DNA from: Phymatolithon calcareum
Taxonomy: Eukaryota; Rhodophyta; Florideophyceae; Hapalidiales
Direction: 5' to 3'
DNA length: 64,000 nt
Assembly (NCBI GenBank): GCA_977006965.1
Contig: OZ345352.1
Coordinates: 2,294,001 to 2,358,000, forward strand
In this document: positions 1-9,875 of the stretch, one piece after another
Numbering within the stretch: position 1 is the stretch's first letter
Layout: every line of letters begins with the position of its first letter
Notes under the pieces: generated by a model
What the model saw: only the letters and a program-made list of their open reading frames with translations
What the model was told of the DNA's origin: nothing
Databases searched by the model: none
Translations under genes and position numbers: made by a program

Positions 1-270
1 TGAAAAACTCGTAGATATAGGAGAAGCAACAGATGGAATTTTCGTTCAAGTTCAGTGGTCAGGTTTGCCGGCGATTGGACGTGGCAGAAGATTGAAGAAC
101 TTCATGAAGATGTACCTGAAGAGCTTGCAGTATTTTTGTCCAACAGACGCAAGAAAAAGCTGGCGAAGAAGGCCAGCAAGCATTGCGAATCAATGATTAA
201 TACACTCTTCGAGTGTATGGGGCACTGTAGACACGCAATAATGCAGTGGTGCCAGAAGGTGCAGGAATAG
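1..270 (+). pseudogene. Chromodomain tail of an LTR-retrotransposon polyprotein (frameshifted, truncated)
   Basis: The first ~70 bases, read in frame 2, give a chromodomain-like beta-strand core ending in VQVQWSGLP. The homology continues in frame 1 as GDWTWQKIEELHEDVPEELAVFL and a lysine-rich tail, stopping at 268-270. The pattern hydrophobic-V-x-W-x-G-L-P, W-x-W, then an acidic 'HEDVP' helix is what I know from chromodomains at the C-terminus of Gypsy-type (chromoviral) integrases, where they steer integration to modified chromatin. One frameshift near position 70 separates the halves, so the copy is dead. The body of the element would lie left of the window. A free-standing host chromodomain protein is possible, but the frameshift and the repeat context favour a retroelement. 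Confidence 0.5.
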
Positions 271-460
271 GCGACCTAAATTCCGACTTAGTTCTGCGAG
301 CAGGAAGCACGCAATAGGCTTCCAGCAAATCTCATGGCTGGAAGGCAATGGGATGCCTATTTAAGCAGTTCCCCCTTCGTAGTTTTAGTAGAGACCATCT
401 GACCATCTCATCGGAGAGATCACCCCTTATGAAGATAAACCATCATCCACTTTTTCACCA
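271..460 (+). promoter_or_regulatory. Possible LTR-like segment with a TATA-type motif
   Basis: Directly after the polyprotein stop there is non-coding sequence with a TATTTAAG motif at 358-365, followed by a pyrimidine-rich start-like stretch. This would fit the 3' LTR of the element ending at 270. I cannot see a second copy, a polypurine tract or clear TG/CA ends, so the call rests on position and the TATA-like motif only. Confidence 0.2.
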
Positions 461-2757
461 GTGATTACACGTATTGACGAACTCACTGCCTACTGTTATC
501 GAATGCACAAGTTGTATCTCCGACCCTGCAGAAAACACACCAGGAAGACTTCATGTGCCACCCACAACAGCTCGCTCTTAAAACATTTGAAAAACAGAAG
601 AGAGCACTGTTCTGAATTGGAATTTTACATGACAAGTTTCCATCTTCGAGCTATAACAAGCATTTCCCATCAAAGAGCTACAGGAAACACTCGAAGCCAA
701 AATTACTGGTTACCGAATTTTATGGAACTGCGTAGGCCGGTTGGACACGAACATGCTTAATGCACATACATATCTATGTAAACCAAGAGCGCTTCCCCTT
801 TTGATGAACCTGAATTGAAATATTTTGGAGTCCTATCTGCCAAATGCGTCATCCATACCAGATGTGCTACAGCGTTAGAAAAATGAGATATCTCATTACG
901 ACGTCAAGACACTTTCCTGGCCTGTTCAATTTGGCGATGCCGTTCGAATGTTGGGTAAAGAACACCAATGGTAGTTCAAGAGTTATTATAGTGGTGCACA
1001 TGAATATGGTACAAAAGAAAATAAATACAACAAACTAATCTAGCATAATTATGAAACGTGTGATAGAGAGTCAAAGCTATTTGACAAGTATGTAACAAAT
1101 CTCAATTTGTGATTTAAATCCCAATATCATCATCGCATTGTTATGAGATGGACTTCCACACCTGAAACTATAGGTGAGGGGATTATGTCACGGTGTATGT
1201 GTAGGTTATATCGATGTTCGGGGAATATCGTCAAATTTGTGATCGTACATGGTCGCGAGCGTATCTACATGAGAAGAAATTTTGGCGATTGAAGTTTCAG
1301 CGACAGCGGAGATTTTCGCCTTGGACTGAATGTTGGTCGAGTTTTTACTGTCCTTAAAGAACTGTTCAAACCGTATACAAGTTGTAGGAAGTTCTTCAGA
1401 AACGGGACGGGGCAAAAATAGTGAGGTTGTACAAACTGTAAACACGTGCATTAGAGCGTGATGCGCAAGACACAGTCTTTGCCTGGTAATGCTAAGTGTG
1501 GGCAGATCTATGAGCAGATGAAGGAGAGAGCGGCAGAGAGTTCAACTTGCGTTCATACGATCGGACTAAATTTTTTAATAGCGGTTAGAATCCGGTTTGA
1601 CTCATCCCAGGAGACGATTAAGGGGTTTAAATGCTAGATAAAATCAGGTTCTGATGGACGTAAAGAGTTGAAACGCTGAACAACGATTGCGTTGCCGTCA
1701 GCACCACAAACATGTCTTAGAGCCGGAGTAGTAAAACCGTATATCGCCTAGTGAAGAGCAACAGATGAATTGCGATCATCTCGGCGGCAAAGTAAGTCTT
1801 CCTCCTTAGCCAAATGGGCAGTCAAATGCTCGTCGGCGTCTATAATTTGAGTCAGTCTTTGGTTTCGTATAAACGAAATACTTTGAGAGAGTGAATTCAA
1901 AAAGCAGACAGATGAGCAAGGCGTTTGAAGACCGTCAGAGGGTTCGAGTGAAGCGATGGGATCTTCCGCAACATCCTGAATAGGTCGGCAGTTCAGAGGT
2001 TCCGCAGTGAAGAGACGAGCGTTATTCGCAGCGTTGCGGACATTGAGGTCACGGTAGAGTTCCGCTTCACTATAGATGCTGTAGGAAGCATCCATATCAC
2101 CGCGTTAGACAAAGGTGTCGTGGATTATTAATTGGGTGCGAATAATTAGTCCTGTCATGTAGTTTTTTACACCCTATTGTTCGTCTGCAGGTTGAATCCA
2201 AACGAAAAGACGAAGGCGAAGTGAGTACGGAAGCAGCGAAGCATGGTTTCAGTTTTTTACGAGGCGCGAAGCAAGAAAGTGTGGAAAGAGGTGAGCGCAT
2301 GCAAGAGCTCTGCGTAAGGTTAGAAATCGAGTGGCAGATAAGCCATATAACGAACGGTTTGGTAGTCGTTGTTAGTGAGTGCCGGGAAAACATTCTTGAG
2401 GGCACCCCCGCCTAGTAAAGTCGACTGCGCCGGTTCTTTTGTTCAGAAAAGAGTGCCCGTGAGGACGGTTGATATCCTCAAGATTGTTCTGCGTGTCTCG
2501 AGTGTTTGATTGTGTCTACGGTGTCAGTTCTTCCTTGCTATGCTATGCAAACTAGGCGAGCTACTTGTCCATTACGGTGATTGTGTATAGTTCAGTGCAA
2601 AGATCTCGTGAAGTGCGTATCATACTGCCCACTCAAAAGCATTACAAATATTTTTATTTACAAGCCGGAAATGTTGACATAGTAATAATTACTATGAATC
2701 GCAATCCTGACACTCTGGCTCAATAATCATACATGCCCTTTTCGGCCATGCTGCTGC
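461..2757. other. Unassigned intergenic stretch
   Basis: Several short open frames exist on both strands (for example 461-760 plus, 1748-2095 minus, 2097-2405 minus), but none shows a domain I recognise, and those at 2097-2415 overlap on opposite strands. The minus-strand reading from 2095 to about 1490 continues past a few stops with fairly protein-like composition, so an old retroelement gag relic is possible. I cannot support a specific call. Confidence 0.4.
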
Positions 2758-2770
2758 CGATTGCTTTGTA

Positions 2771-3029
2771 CGCCTAGGAACCCAACGAATCTGATTTAAG
2801 AGATGGGTAGTCAAGGAGCATGGGCAATTGGTACACTCAGCAGAACCTTGACGATGCCTACTTGGACCCCTACCAAAGAGAATGAAGTGAATCGAGCTAT
2901 TGACGCGATATTATGGAATTCAGAATAAGGAAATTCACAACTATCGATGCTAGTATAATGCCAGTAGGAAGGCGCCGACTTTCCTCATGTTGCGACATAT
3001 GGTAACTGCGCAATTAATCCTCTTAATTA
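2771..3029 (+). mobile_element. LINE-B 3' fragment with target-site duplication
   Basis: This 259 bp piece aligns with 20427-20658, the C-terminal coding end and 3' UTR of the large LINE-B copy. It includes the shared 'GGTAGTCAAGGAGCATGGGC' coding stretch and the 3' end AATCCTCTTAATTAC. It is flanked by a 13 bp direct repeat with one mismatch: CGATTGCTTTGTA at 2758-2770 and CGATTGTTTTGTA at 3030-3042. That marks a 5'-truncated target-primed insertion. Stops and indels show it is old. There is no poly(A) tail. Confidence 0.85.
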
Positions 3030-3042
3030 CGATTGTTTTGTA

Positions 3043-3528
3043 GAATGCGCATACGAACGCTCGCAATATTGTTCTCATATTATACCTGCTTTCCCATTAC
3101 TGTTCCATCGGGACCTGGCTTCTTTCAGCGAGAGGGTTTGCCAGGAAGATGACAACGTTATTACTTTCTCAAGCTTATCCGAAAGCGCTCGAAAGTTCTA
3201 AAGCTTTTACAACTTCATAAGGAATAGTAGAATTCGTTCTCTTTCTCAAATTTGCTGTAAATATAGCCTCTGAGAGTGTCTTATGAACACAATTTGACAA
3301 TACAAGCCTGATTTTTTGGCAGAAATATCCTCTGATTCTTTGCAATCACTGTGAAATTTGTGGATGAAATGGCAGAATCTTTGACTTTTAAAGATCTACA
3401 ACCTAATTTTTCATTTGTGTTCATATTTTTATGAGCAAACGAAATACAATGATTACATGGCCATCAAAAGAGGGAAATTTTCACTCCATGGCCACCCTCT
3501 TCGAAGCAACTACTCACCACTAGCAACG
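3043..3528. other. AT-rich spacer, nothing recognised
   Basis: No open frame with a recognisable domain and no repeat shared with the rest of the window. It is the pre-insertion flank of LINE-A. Confidence 0.5.
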
Positions 3529-3542
3529 CGTACTATCATAAC
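3529..3542 (+). repeat. Left target-site duplication of LINE-A
   Basis: CGTACTATCATAAC, identical to 8881-8894. It sets the 5' end of LINE-A at 3543, so the element has only a 53 base leader before its first ATG. Confidence 0.95.
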
Positions 3543-3595
3543 AAGAGCCGTGATAAGCAGAACGAGGCGCGCGGAAGCGTGTATTTTGACCTCGA

Positions 3596-4543
3596 ATGGA
3601 GACCGACGACGCGGGAGACGACCAAGGAGGAACTTGGATGAACTACCGACGCAAAAATCGGCCCAGACGAAATTCGACGCCGGGACAAAAAATAATGAAA
3701 TCAAGCATAATTACTCGAAATATGAAACAAAGAGCAGAGGCCCCAAAAGCCCAGCCCTCGGCCGCCACCCTCGCGAGGCGAGCTCGTAGGACAACACGGG
3801 CAACACCGACGTCCCTCACACGTGGAGAAGCTGACAACGAAACCGACCTGAAGAATATAACCTCCTGCGTAGCACCCGTGCTACCCCCAAAGGAGACGAT
3901 CAAAAAGGAACTAGCAACCCAGAACGAAGAATCTATCGACGTGACGCCAAAAGAAGGAAACCAAGATAACCTGAACAAAATGGAGCCTCACTTGGCAGTC
4001 AAACCCACCACCGTGACCCCCAAGAACATCCCGAACAAGAAGCTTCCGACCCGCCACTTGGTAGCCGAAATCGAAAACTGCGACGACGAAGCCGACTCTC
4101 CAGTGAGAAAGAAGAGCAAGAAACACCCCTCGACAGACCTGCGTGAAAAACAGTCACCGACGAGAGAGGACGACGAAGCCATATCGAGACACCCACGACG
4201 ACATACAATGGAGCCCAAAATTCCCCTTTCTCTGCCGATCGGTAACAAGAAAAATGACCACATCTCCGAATGGAAGTCGAGATTCATCAGTGCTCGAAAG
4301 AATGTCCGTTGCCCCAAATGCAACACTCTGGACGCTTTGACACTACAAGGCCAAAGCCGATGCGGCGCGGTTCGAGCCCAATGTCGTGACTGCAATGCTT
4401 TCTGCGGCGGGCCCGTCATGCTCCTGGCTATTGAGCTGGCGGAAACAAGGATGGGAAACATTGACGGCACTGGCAGCAAGAGCGATCCACCGAATCAAGC
4501 CTCCAAGATGCAAAGCACAGAAAGGCCAAGATGGAAGCACTGA
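3596..4543 (+). CDS. LINE-A ORF1: basic protein with a C4 zinc ribbon
   Basis: A 315-residue protein starting with METDDAGDD, 53 bases into the element. Residues 15-75 are rich in Arg/Lys, and 100-220 look disordered and charged, with basic clusters such as KKSKKH near 173-177. Residues 239-266 hold CPKC and CRDC pairs separated by 20 residues, a zinc-ribbon arrangement. LINE-B ORF1 has a CPKC...CDTC pair in the same place, so the module is probably conserved rather than accidental. In LINEs the first ORF usually encodes the nucleic-acid-binding RNP protein; that role is inferred here. The stop (4541-4543) lies inside the start of ORF2 (ATG 4531), which suggests coupled termination and reinitiation. 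No introns or internal stops. Confidence 0.75.
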   Translation: METDDAGDDQGGTWMNYRRKNRPRRNSTPGQKIMKSSIITRNMKQRAEAPKAQPSAATLARRARRTTRATPTSLTRGEADNETDLKNITSCVAPVLPPKETIKKELATQNEESIDVTPKEGNQDNLNKMEPHLAVKPTTVTPKNIPNKKLPTRHLVAEIENCDDEADSPVRKKSKKHPSTDLREKQSPTREDDEAISRHPRRHTMEPKIPLSLPIGNKKNDHISEWKSRFISARKNVRCPKCNTLDALTLQGQSRCGAVRAQCRDCNAFCGGPVMLLAIELAETRMGNIDGTGSKSDPPNQASKMQSTERPRWKH

Positions 4544-5775
4544 CAAACGCGGTCACGCAACTCACACAAACCGTATCCCTTTTGCAAGCCGAGGTCCGCA
4601 CTCTAATGCGCAAAGGGGAGTCGGAACAGCGATCACCGAAACTAGACGTACACAGCGACTTTTTCAACATAAACCACCAAGAATACCAAGACGATCAGTC
4701 CACCGCACCTGCTGCAAACACGAAACCATCTGCCACACCAAACGCGCGTGCACCAAATGGGCCGGCCATGCCGGTACTGCATGCCCAGCCTGCTCTAACA
4801 ACCTGCACGCAAGTTCACACCCGACCGCCCTCGCTACCTGCCCGAGACGCAGTTCCTGTCCTGCCTCCCCCGAAATTGTTGGCTGAGGCGGATTGCCACA
4901 ACGCTAGACACCCGGACACAAGCTCGGGAACGGGCGCAGATGTCGATATTCTTAGGAATAGACACGGAAACCGAAGAACTTACGCCGAAATTGCAGCCTC
5001 GCACAGTCCCTCGTACCGTATGTTCCCGGAACAAGAACAAAGAAAAATTGCCGGACTCGAAAGAATGGTGAAGAGAACAATTCGCCCACCGCGCATCCCA
5101 CCAAAGGTGATACCCTTGTACTTCCGCGGAATTATTAGAAACAGAAACGACCCAGATCAGCTCAAAAGGCTTTACAACGGACTCACGGAAGCGCTGCCGC
5201 AAAGGGCTGTACTAGGAGAGGTGCTAACGGACGAGCCGCTCGTCCATCGCACCGTTGCCACCCTGCGTGCTGCGCGAATCTCATACGATCCAAAGTTCAG
5301 TATATGGAGTGACACTGTGTCGAAACGGAGAAACGTGCTTGGCAAGGAACGCACAACAAGCAATTTACGCGCCATCCGCTCGAGAATGCGAACCTGTGCC
5401 GCAGGAACAGCCGACTTCCACACAAGGAAGTGGTACCGAGAGAATTTCAAACTAGCGAACGAAGCGCTAACGATAATGGCAACTGAAAGCGTAAGAACCT
5501 GCGACGAAAACCAGAACCATGATGATCACGATCGCTCCCCATACGAAGGACCAGGTGAACAAGGCGATGACGTAGAGGACGACCTAGGTCGGAATCCTCA
5601 ATCAGCTGAGGACCCAAGCAACGAGCGAATGGCGGAAGACAGAGACTATAAAGAAGAGGACGCACTTGCCGCCTCGGTCGTTGTAGCACAAGATTCAGAA
5701 TCTCCGGGAAGCGAAAACACTAAAACACTCATGTCGGCATCGCAAAAAACACCGTCCTCTTGTGCTACGCAATGA
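4531..5775 (+). CDS. LINE-A ORF2: coiled-coil RNP protein with LYF domain
   Basis: A 414-residue protein. Residues 1-28 form a short amphipathic coiled coil (ALTNAVTQLTQTVSLLQAEV). Residues 40-150 are Pro/Ala/Thr-rich and probably disordered. Residues 190-310 hold a compact domain beginning PLYFRGI, with a helix LKRLYNGLTEALPQR and a V-x-G-E-V strand. The same pattern recurs in LINE-B at 16350-16640 (ALYFGNF...LTEALGRG...). The C-terminal 100 residues are strongly acidic. Coiled coil plus C-terminal RNA-binding domain is the layout of many LINE ORF1 proteins, so this is probably the trimerising RNP protein, with the upstream ORF an added zinc-ribbon module. It starts within ORF1 and its TGA stop overlaps the ATG of ORF3 (ATGA at 5772-5775). 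Confidence 0.75.
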   Translation: MEALTNAVTQLTQTVSLLQAEVRTLMRKGESEQRSPKLDVHSDFFNINHQEYQDDQSTAPAANTKPSATPNARAPNGPAMPVLHAQPALTTCTQVHTRPPSLPARDAVPVLPPPKLLAEADCHNARHPDTSSGTGADVDILRNRHGNRRTYAEIAASHSPSYRMFPEQEQRKIAGLERMVKRTIRPPRIPPKVIPLYFRGIIRNRNDPDQLKRLYNGLTEALPQRAVLGEVLTDEPLVHRTVATLRAARISYDPKFSIWSDTVSKRRNVLGKERTTSNLRAIRSRMRTCAAGTADFHTRKWYRENFKLANEALTIMATESVRTCDENQNHDDHDRSPYEGPGEQGDDVEDDLGRNPQSAEDPSNERMAEDRDYKEEDALAASVVVAQDSESPGSENTKTLMSASQKTPSSCATQ

Positions 5776-8700
5776 CCCAGAACACGGATCTAAAGATTTT
5801 GTACGTTCAACGTCGGTGGTTCACCGGAACTACCGCGCATGGTTGAACAATTGCTCCAAGAGAATGCAGTGGATGTACTCGGAATAACCGAGACCTGGCA
5901 GAAAGAAGACCAATCCCTCAAAGTACCTTACCAACAACTCTCCGCGGCTCGCCCGTGCCCCCCTCGGTCCAAACCGAGAGGTGGTTTCGCTCTCATCACG
6001 AGAAGAGGAATTGCTTCCAAAGTCACGTACCGACACGCCACGCCCACCGTTCAACTGCTTATCACAGCAACTGCAGGAATTAATGTAGCGGTGGCCTACA
6101 TCTCCCTTCTGGCGACAAAAGCCGAAACTAAACAATGCCTCGATATAGTTCATATGAATTGCAGAGGGATGTCCATCCTTATGGGAGACTTGAACGCGCG
6201 CCATCAACATTGGGACTCCAAATCGAAAACCAGAAGACGACACCTGGTCCAATGGGCGGCAACCGGCAGCTGGCGAATCCGTACAGCAACGGGAGCCACC
6301 TTCCGATCCCCCGTAGGAAACAGCAATATTGACATGTTCTTGACAAAGTCTATGGATGCGTCAAGAGTCGAAACGCCAAATGGGATGTGGGACGGAATAA
6401 GAGCTGGACACATCCCAGTCACCACGAGGCTAGAGCACACAAAACCAGCCCCCGCATTCGTCGAGTCCTTCGTATCGGAAACAGCGAGAAAGAGCGCAGA
6501 GCGAGCCAAGACTGCTTCCGAAGCAATGGCAGGCTGGGGACCCGAGATGATGGCCAAGCTGGAATCCTGCAAAAATCAAGAGGAACTTGACAAGTGGTAC
6601 GGACAGTTCCGACGCCTGATAACAAAACCTTGGAGTAACACGCGGAGACGCCCTCCAAGATACAAGTCTTTCTGGACGCGAGCACTGGACAACAAGGCAA
6701 AAGAACGAACGAAACTATACCGAAAGGCGATGCGAACCAAGAACCCAGATGACATGTCAACTTACCTCAAATTCCGGAACGAAATGCGTGCCGCTGTCCG
6801 AAAAGCGAAGAAATCTCAGTACGACACGTTCATGGAAGACCTAGACGTCCAATCCCCGCGCAAAGCCACGACCACGCTCAGCAGAATACTGAAACGTAAG
6901 AGCAGGAGAGGAAGCATAAATCGCGCGCTGGGGGCTCCAGTCCACCCATGTTTGTTCACAGCCCACATAGCAAACGTCTGCAGAGCCGATACAGCCTGGA
7001 AGCCCAACCTGCACCGGTTCGCGGTATCCAAAGCCATCCTCGAAGGAATCAAGGAGGCGCTAATTCGAGCTCCCCGTGGAAAGGCACTAGGACCGGACAA
7101 GATCGGAGTCGAAATGCTACAAGCAAACCCGACAATGAGCGACGAACTGCTTGGACGCCTATGGCAGGTATGCGGTAGACTACAATGTATGCCGACCGCA
7201 TGGCGCCGAGCAACGCTAATCCCTATTCACAAAAAAGGGCCGGCGCACGTTTCAGGAAACTACAGACCAATTTCGCTATTAAGCCAAGTCAGGAAAATCA
7301 TAGATCCGGCGATGGACTCTGCTATACGTCAACGGTACAAATTCCACCGATTACAATTGGGGTTCCAGAAGAATAAGGGTACTGAACTCGCGATCCTGAG
7401 GTCAACTAGCACAATGAAGAGAGGTCACCGCTTCGTCGCTGTCTTGGACCTATCGTCTGCTTACGACCGAGTCCCGCGCAACATATTTATGCGCCGAGTC
7501 CAGCAATGCCTACCCCCGGATATCGCCGAGATGATCAAATACCTCCTGAAACCGTCATGGGTCTGTACTGCGGGCTGCGAAGAGAAGACATGGCTTCTGA
7601 TCGACCGCGGAGTTCCCCAGGGCTCCCCGCTAAGCCCATGCCTCTATAACATGTTCATGGACACATTTGCCGAGATGATCCAGAAGGCACCCCGGCATAT
7701 GTCAAAGTACCCCGCGATCCTGTTTGCCGACGACGTCCAGCTGCAAGCGATAAACTCCGACGGAATGCAATTGCTCCTCGAGACAGCGACACGATGGGCC
7801 AGGGAGAACGGTATGACGTGGAACACGAAGAAAGGAAAAAGCGAAGTCCTCATCTACCCCGGTTTATTCAAGCGAAAATTCCAGCTAGCAGGGACCGAAC
7901 TCCATGAAACAAGACGTCTGGAATACCTAGGTAGGACCGTTGACAACAAGGGTGTCACCGAACACGCCACGTTGAAACGAATTTCAAAAGCGAAGGGAAT
8001 TATCCTGGGTCTTCGAGATATTGGAATGAATGCCAAGGGACTACACACAATGAAGAACATAACGATCTACAAGACCCTCGTGCAATGTAGATGGGAGTAC
8101 GCCTTGCACCTCACCCCGTGGACGAGATCTGTCCAAGTTCAAATCAACCAGGCCGAAGGTTTGTTCTACTCCGTCATACTAGGACGCTTTGCACTCCGTC
8201 TCCAAAACCGAATGAGGTCGCTCTGCAAAATCACAGCCCCGGAAATCAGAAGGACACAGCTGGGCGAACATTTTGCTGCGCGACTACTGAAGGAAAAACT
8301 TGAAATCGAGGAAAAGCCAAATTACGAAGGCAAAGCCGAAGACCTTCGCTACGCAGAAAGGGATATTTCCTACATGAAACATCACGATCTGTTCAGCGAG
8401 CAGATCGACCGGGCGGAACAAGGGAAGGTGACGCCCAAGGAAGAGAAACTGCGTCTTAGCGAAGCCTGGGGCCGAACAGAGGAAGGATTTAAACGAAAAA
8501 TCCCGGTGGACAGGAAAGAGCGCGCCACCACGACTGTGTTAATCAAATCGCGAAAGCACAGAATGTTGGCAGTGAAATGGTACGTCGGACGCTTCCCTCC
8601 ACGGAAACCCTCTTCCTATGTGGAACAATTCGGCGAGGTTGCTGAGAAGAGCCTTGAGACCGTGCAGTGCAATCTCACACGACCGCAACTCAACGGAGAG

Positions 8701-8778
8701 ACTGAGGGCGAGACAATGCAGGCGATGGACAGACTATTAGAATTAGAGAAAATAATGACGGAAGAAATGATAGTGTGA
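5772..8778 (+). pseudogene. LINE-A ORF3: AP-like endonuclease / reverse transcriptase with an N-terminal frameshift
   Basis: The main open frame runs 5839-8778 (979 residues). Endonuclease motifs in order are ITETW (16-20), MGDLNARHQHWD (115-126), SNID (162-165) and GH in place of the usual SDH near 190. Reverse transcriptase motifs are KALGPDKIG (415-423), NYRPISLLS (474-482), LDLSSAYD (536-543), GVPQGSPLSP (591-600) and the catalytic FADD (629-632). No RNase H and no CCHC knuckle are seen in the C-terminal 350 residues. The natural start is probably the ATG at 5772, which overlaps the ORF2 stop and encodes a typical endonuclease beta-strand (LKILY). Near 5803-5808 the frame changes by one base to reach the long ORF, so this copy lacks a continuous protein. 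The family is Jockey/CR1/R1-like by motif order; the exact clade needs a tree. Confidence 0.9.
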
Positions 8779-8880
8779 TGCGATATTTTTAGACAATGCG
8801 AAAGTAGCACATGGGAAGCTGCTCTAGTGTCGGCGACTCTGGCGTTGAGGGCTTCTAAAATAAAAACTTACAATTTCCCC

Positions 8881-8894
8881 CGTACTATCATAAC
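8881..8894 (+). repeat. Right target-site duplication of LINE-A
   Basis: CGTACTATCATAAC, identical to 3529-3542. It sets the 3' end of LINE-A at 8880, just after a CCCC run. Confidence 0.95.
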
Positions 8895-9680
8895 TAACCC
8901 TCACCAAAACTACTATTCAACCGTTTGCAAAGCAATCTATGCGACAGTAGAATTTATTGCGCGCGCTACTCTTAATGCTTTTGATCCTCGTCTCAAATAG
9001 CATCTTCGTCATCGCAGGCGGTAAGGTCGATGATCATGGACAGCGCCGCTTTGCCGATGTGCTTTCGCTTCGCCTCTAGAAGGTTGTGGCTATTCGGCCT
9101 ACCGCTTCTCTGCGAGAAGTGGCCAATGCTTCCACACGAAGAGAAGTGCTGTGCCATCATTTCCGACGCCAAGTAGTGCTTCTTGCTCTTGTGACCCGGA
9201 TTAGCCACAAGGTCAAACGGCACCAAATCATCCTGTACTAGCTAGTCTTCAGTGATTGCAACACGCCTGATGCTGCCCACGTGCTGATTGGCCCGCGTTC
9301 TCAGCATCTATACGTCTCTCAAAAAATGCTTGCTCCACCGGTCGAACGACACCCGATGCTGCTACCAGTGCCTAGAAGCGTGCAAAAGTGCAGCGACCAC
9401 TTGTTGCGCTTCCCCACAAGGTGGCCTTGTCCGTCGACTTTTTGCGGCAGATCAAGACGTTGACAACGTCGTCAAAGTTTGATCCAGCCTAGTCGCCCAC
9501 CTGCAGCACGAGTTCCTTCTTTTCTATGATTTCAGTGTGCTTAGTGCGAGAGCGTTGTGAGTTGAGCGTAGCAGACAGTGCTCCGTCTTATTCGTAACCG
9601 AGGAGTAGTAGGTTTGGCTCGGGATGGCCATGTAGTGAATTCTTGCCATGTTTACTGGCCATGTCGTGAATCAAGATTAG
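8895..9680. other. Unassigned stretch between LINEs
   Basis: A minus-strand open frame at 8993-9226 and plus-strand frames at 9281-9482 show no domain I know. The sequence is not repeated elsewhere in the window as far as I can see. Confidence 0.4.
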
Positions 9681-9682
9681 TC

Positions 9683-9857
9683 TTGAAATTGAATATGAAT
9701 GTAAGCGACTCACTAGAGCACTTGTTGGGAGAGAAATATGAATCAAGGATATACTGAATAGTCAAACTACGTTAGCTTAGAAAATCGTTCAAAAGCGGCC
9801 CTTTTACTCTTGAAGAGTGGCCTTGGGAGCATTTAAAATAAATCAAAACATATCCCC
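9683..9857 (+). mobile_element. LINE-D 3' fragment
   Basis: It aligns with 29848-30022: the coding end (GAATATGAATG..., GGGAGAGAAAT) and the 3' UTR ending TTGGGAGCATTTAAAATAAATCAAAACATATCCCC. It is strongly decayed, with an internal deletion/substitution block around 9760-9810. The next element (LINE-B, 9876) begins within 20 bases of its end. Confidence 0.7.
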
Positions 9858-9875
9858 TTTCTTCGAAATACAAGT

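Larger units (their letters stand above)
3543..8880 (+). mobile_element. LINE-A, near full-length non-LTR retrotransposon
   Basis: A 5338 bp element bounded by a perfect 14 bp direct repeat, CGTACTATCATAAC, at 3529-3542 and 8881-8894. From 5' to 3' it has a 53 bp leader, three ORFs (3596-4543, 4531-5775 and the endonuclease-reverse transcriptase beginning about 5772 and ending 8778) and a ~100 bp 3' UTR ending CTTACAATTTCCCC. Junctions between ORFs overlap (ATGGAAGCACTGA; ATGA). There is no poly(A) tail. The 3' end AATAAAAACTTACA resembles the ends of LINE-D copies (AAAATAAATCAACATATATCCC). The perfect TSD and long open frames make this one of the younger insertions here. One frameshift at the start of ORF3 probably disables it. 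Confidence 0.95.

Noticed and set aside
3415-3789. A 124-residue plus-strand frame crossing into LINE-A
   Set aside because: It spans the TSD boundary at 3542/3543, so it is part flank, part element, and out of frame with ORF1.
3643-4670. Minus-strand frames up to 163 residues opposite LINE-A ORF1
   Set aside because: They mirror the coding strand. ORF1 on plus has conserved zinc-ribbon cysteines and correct element position.
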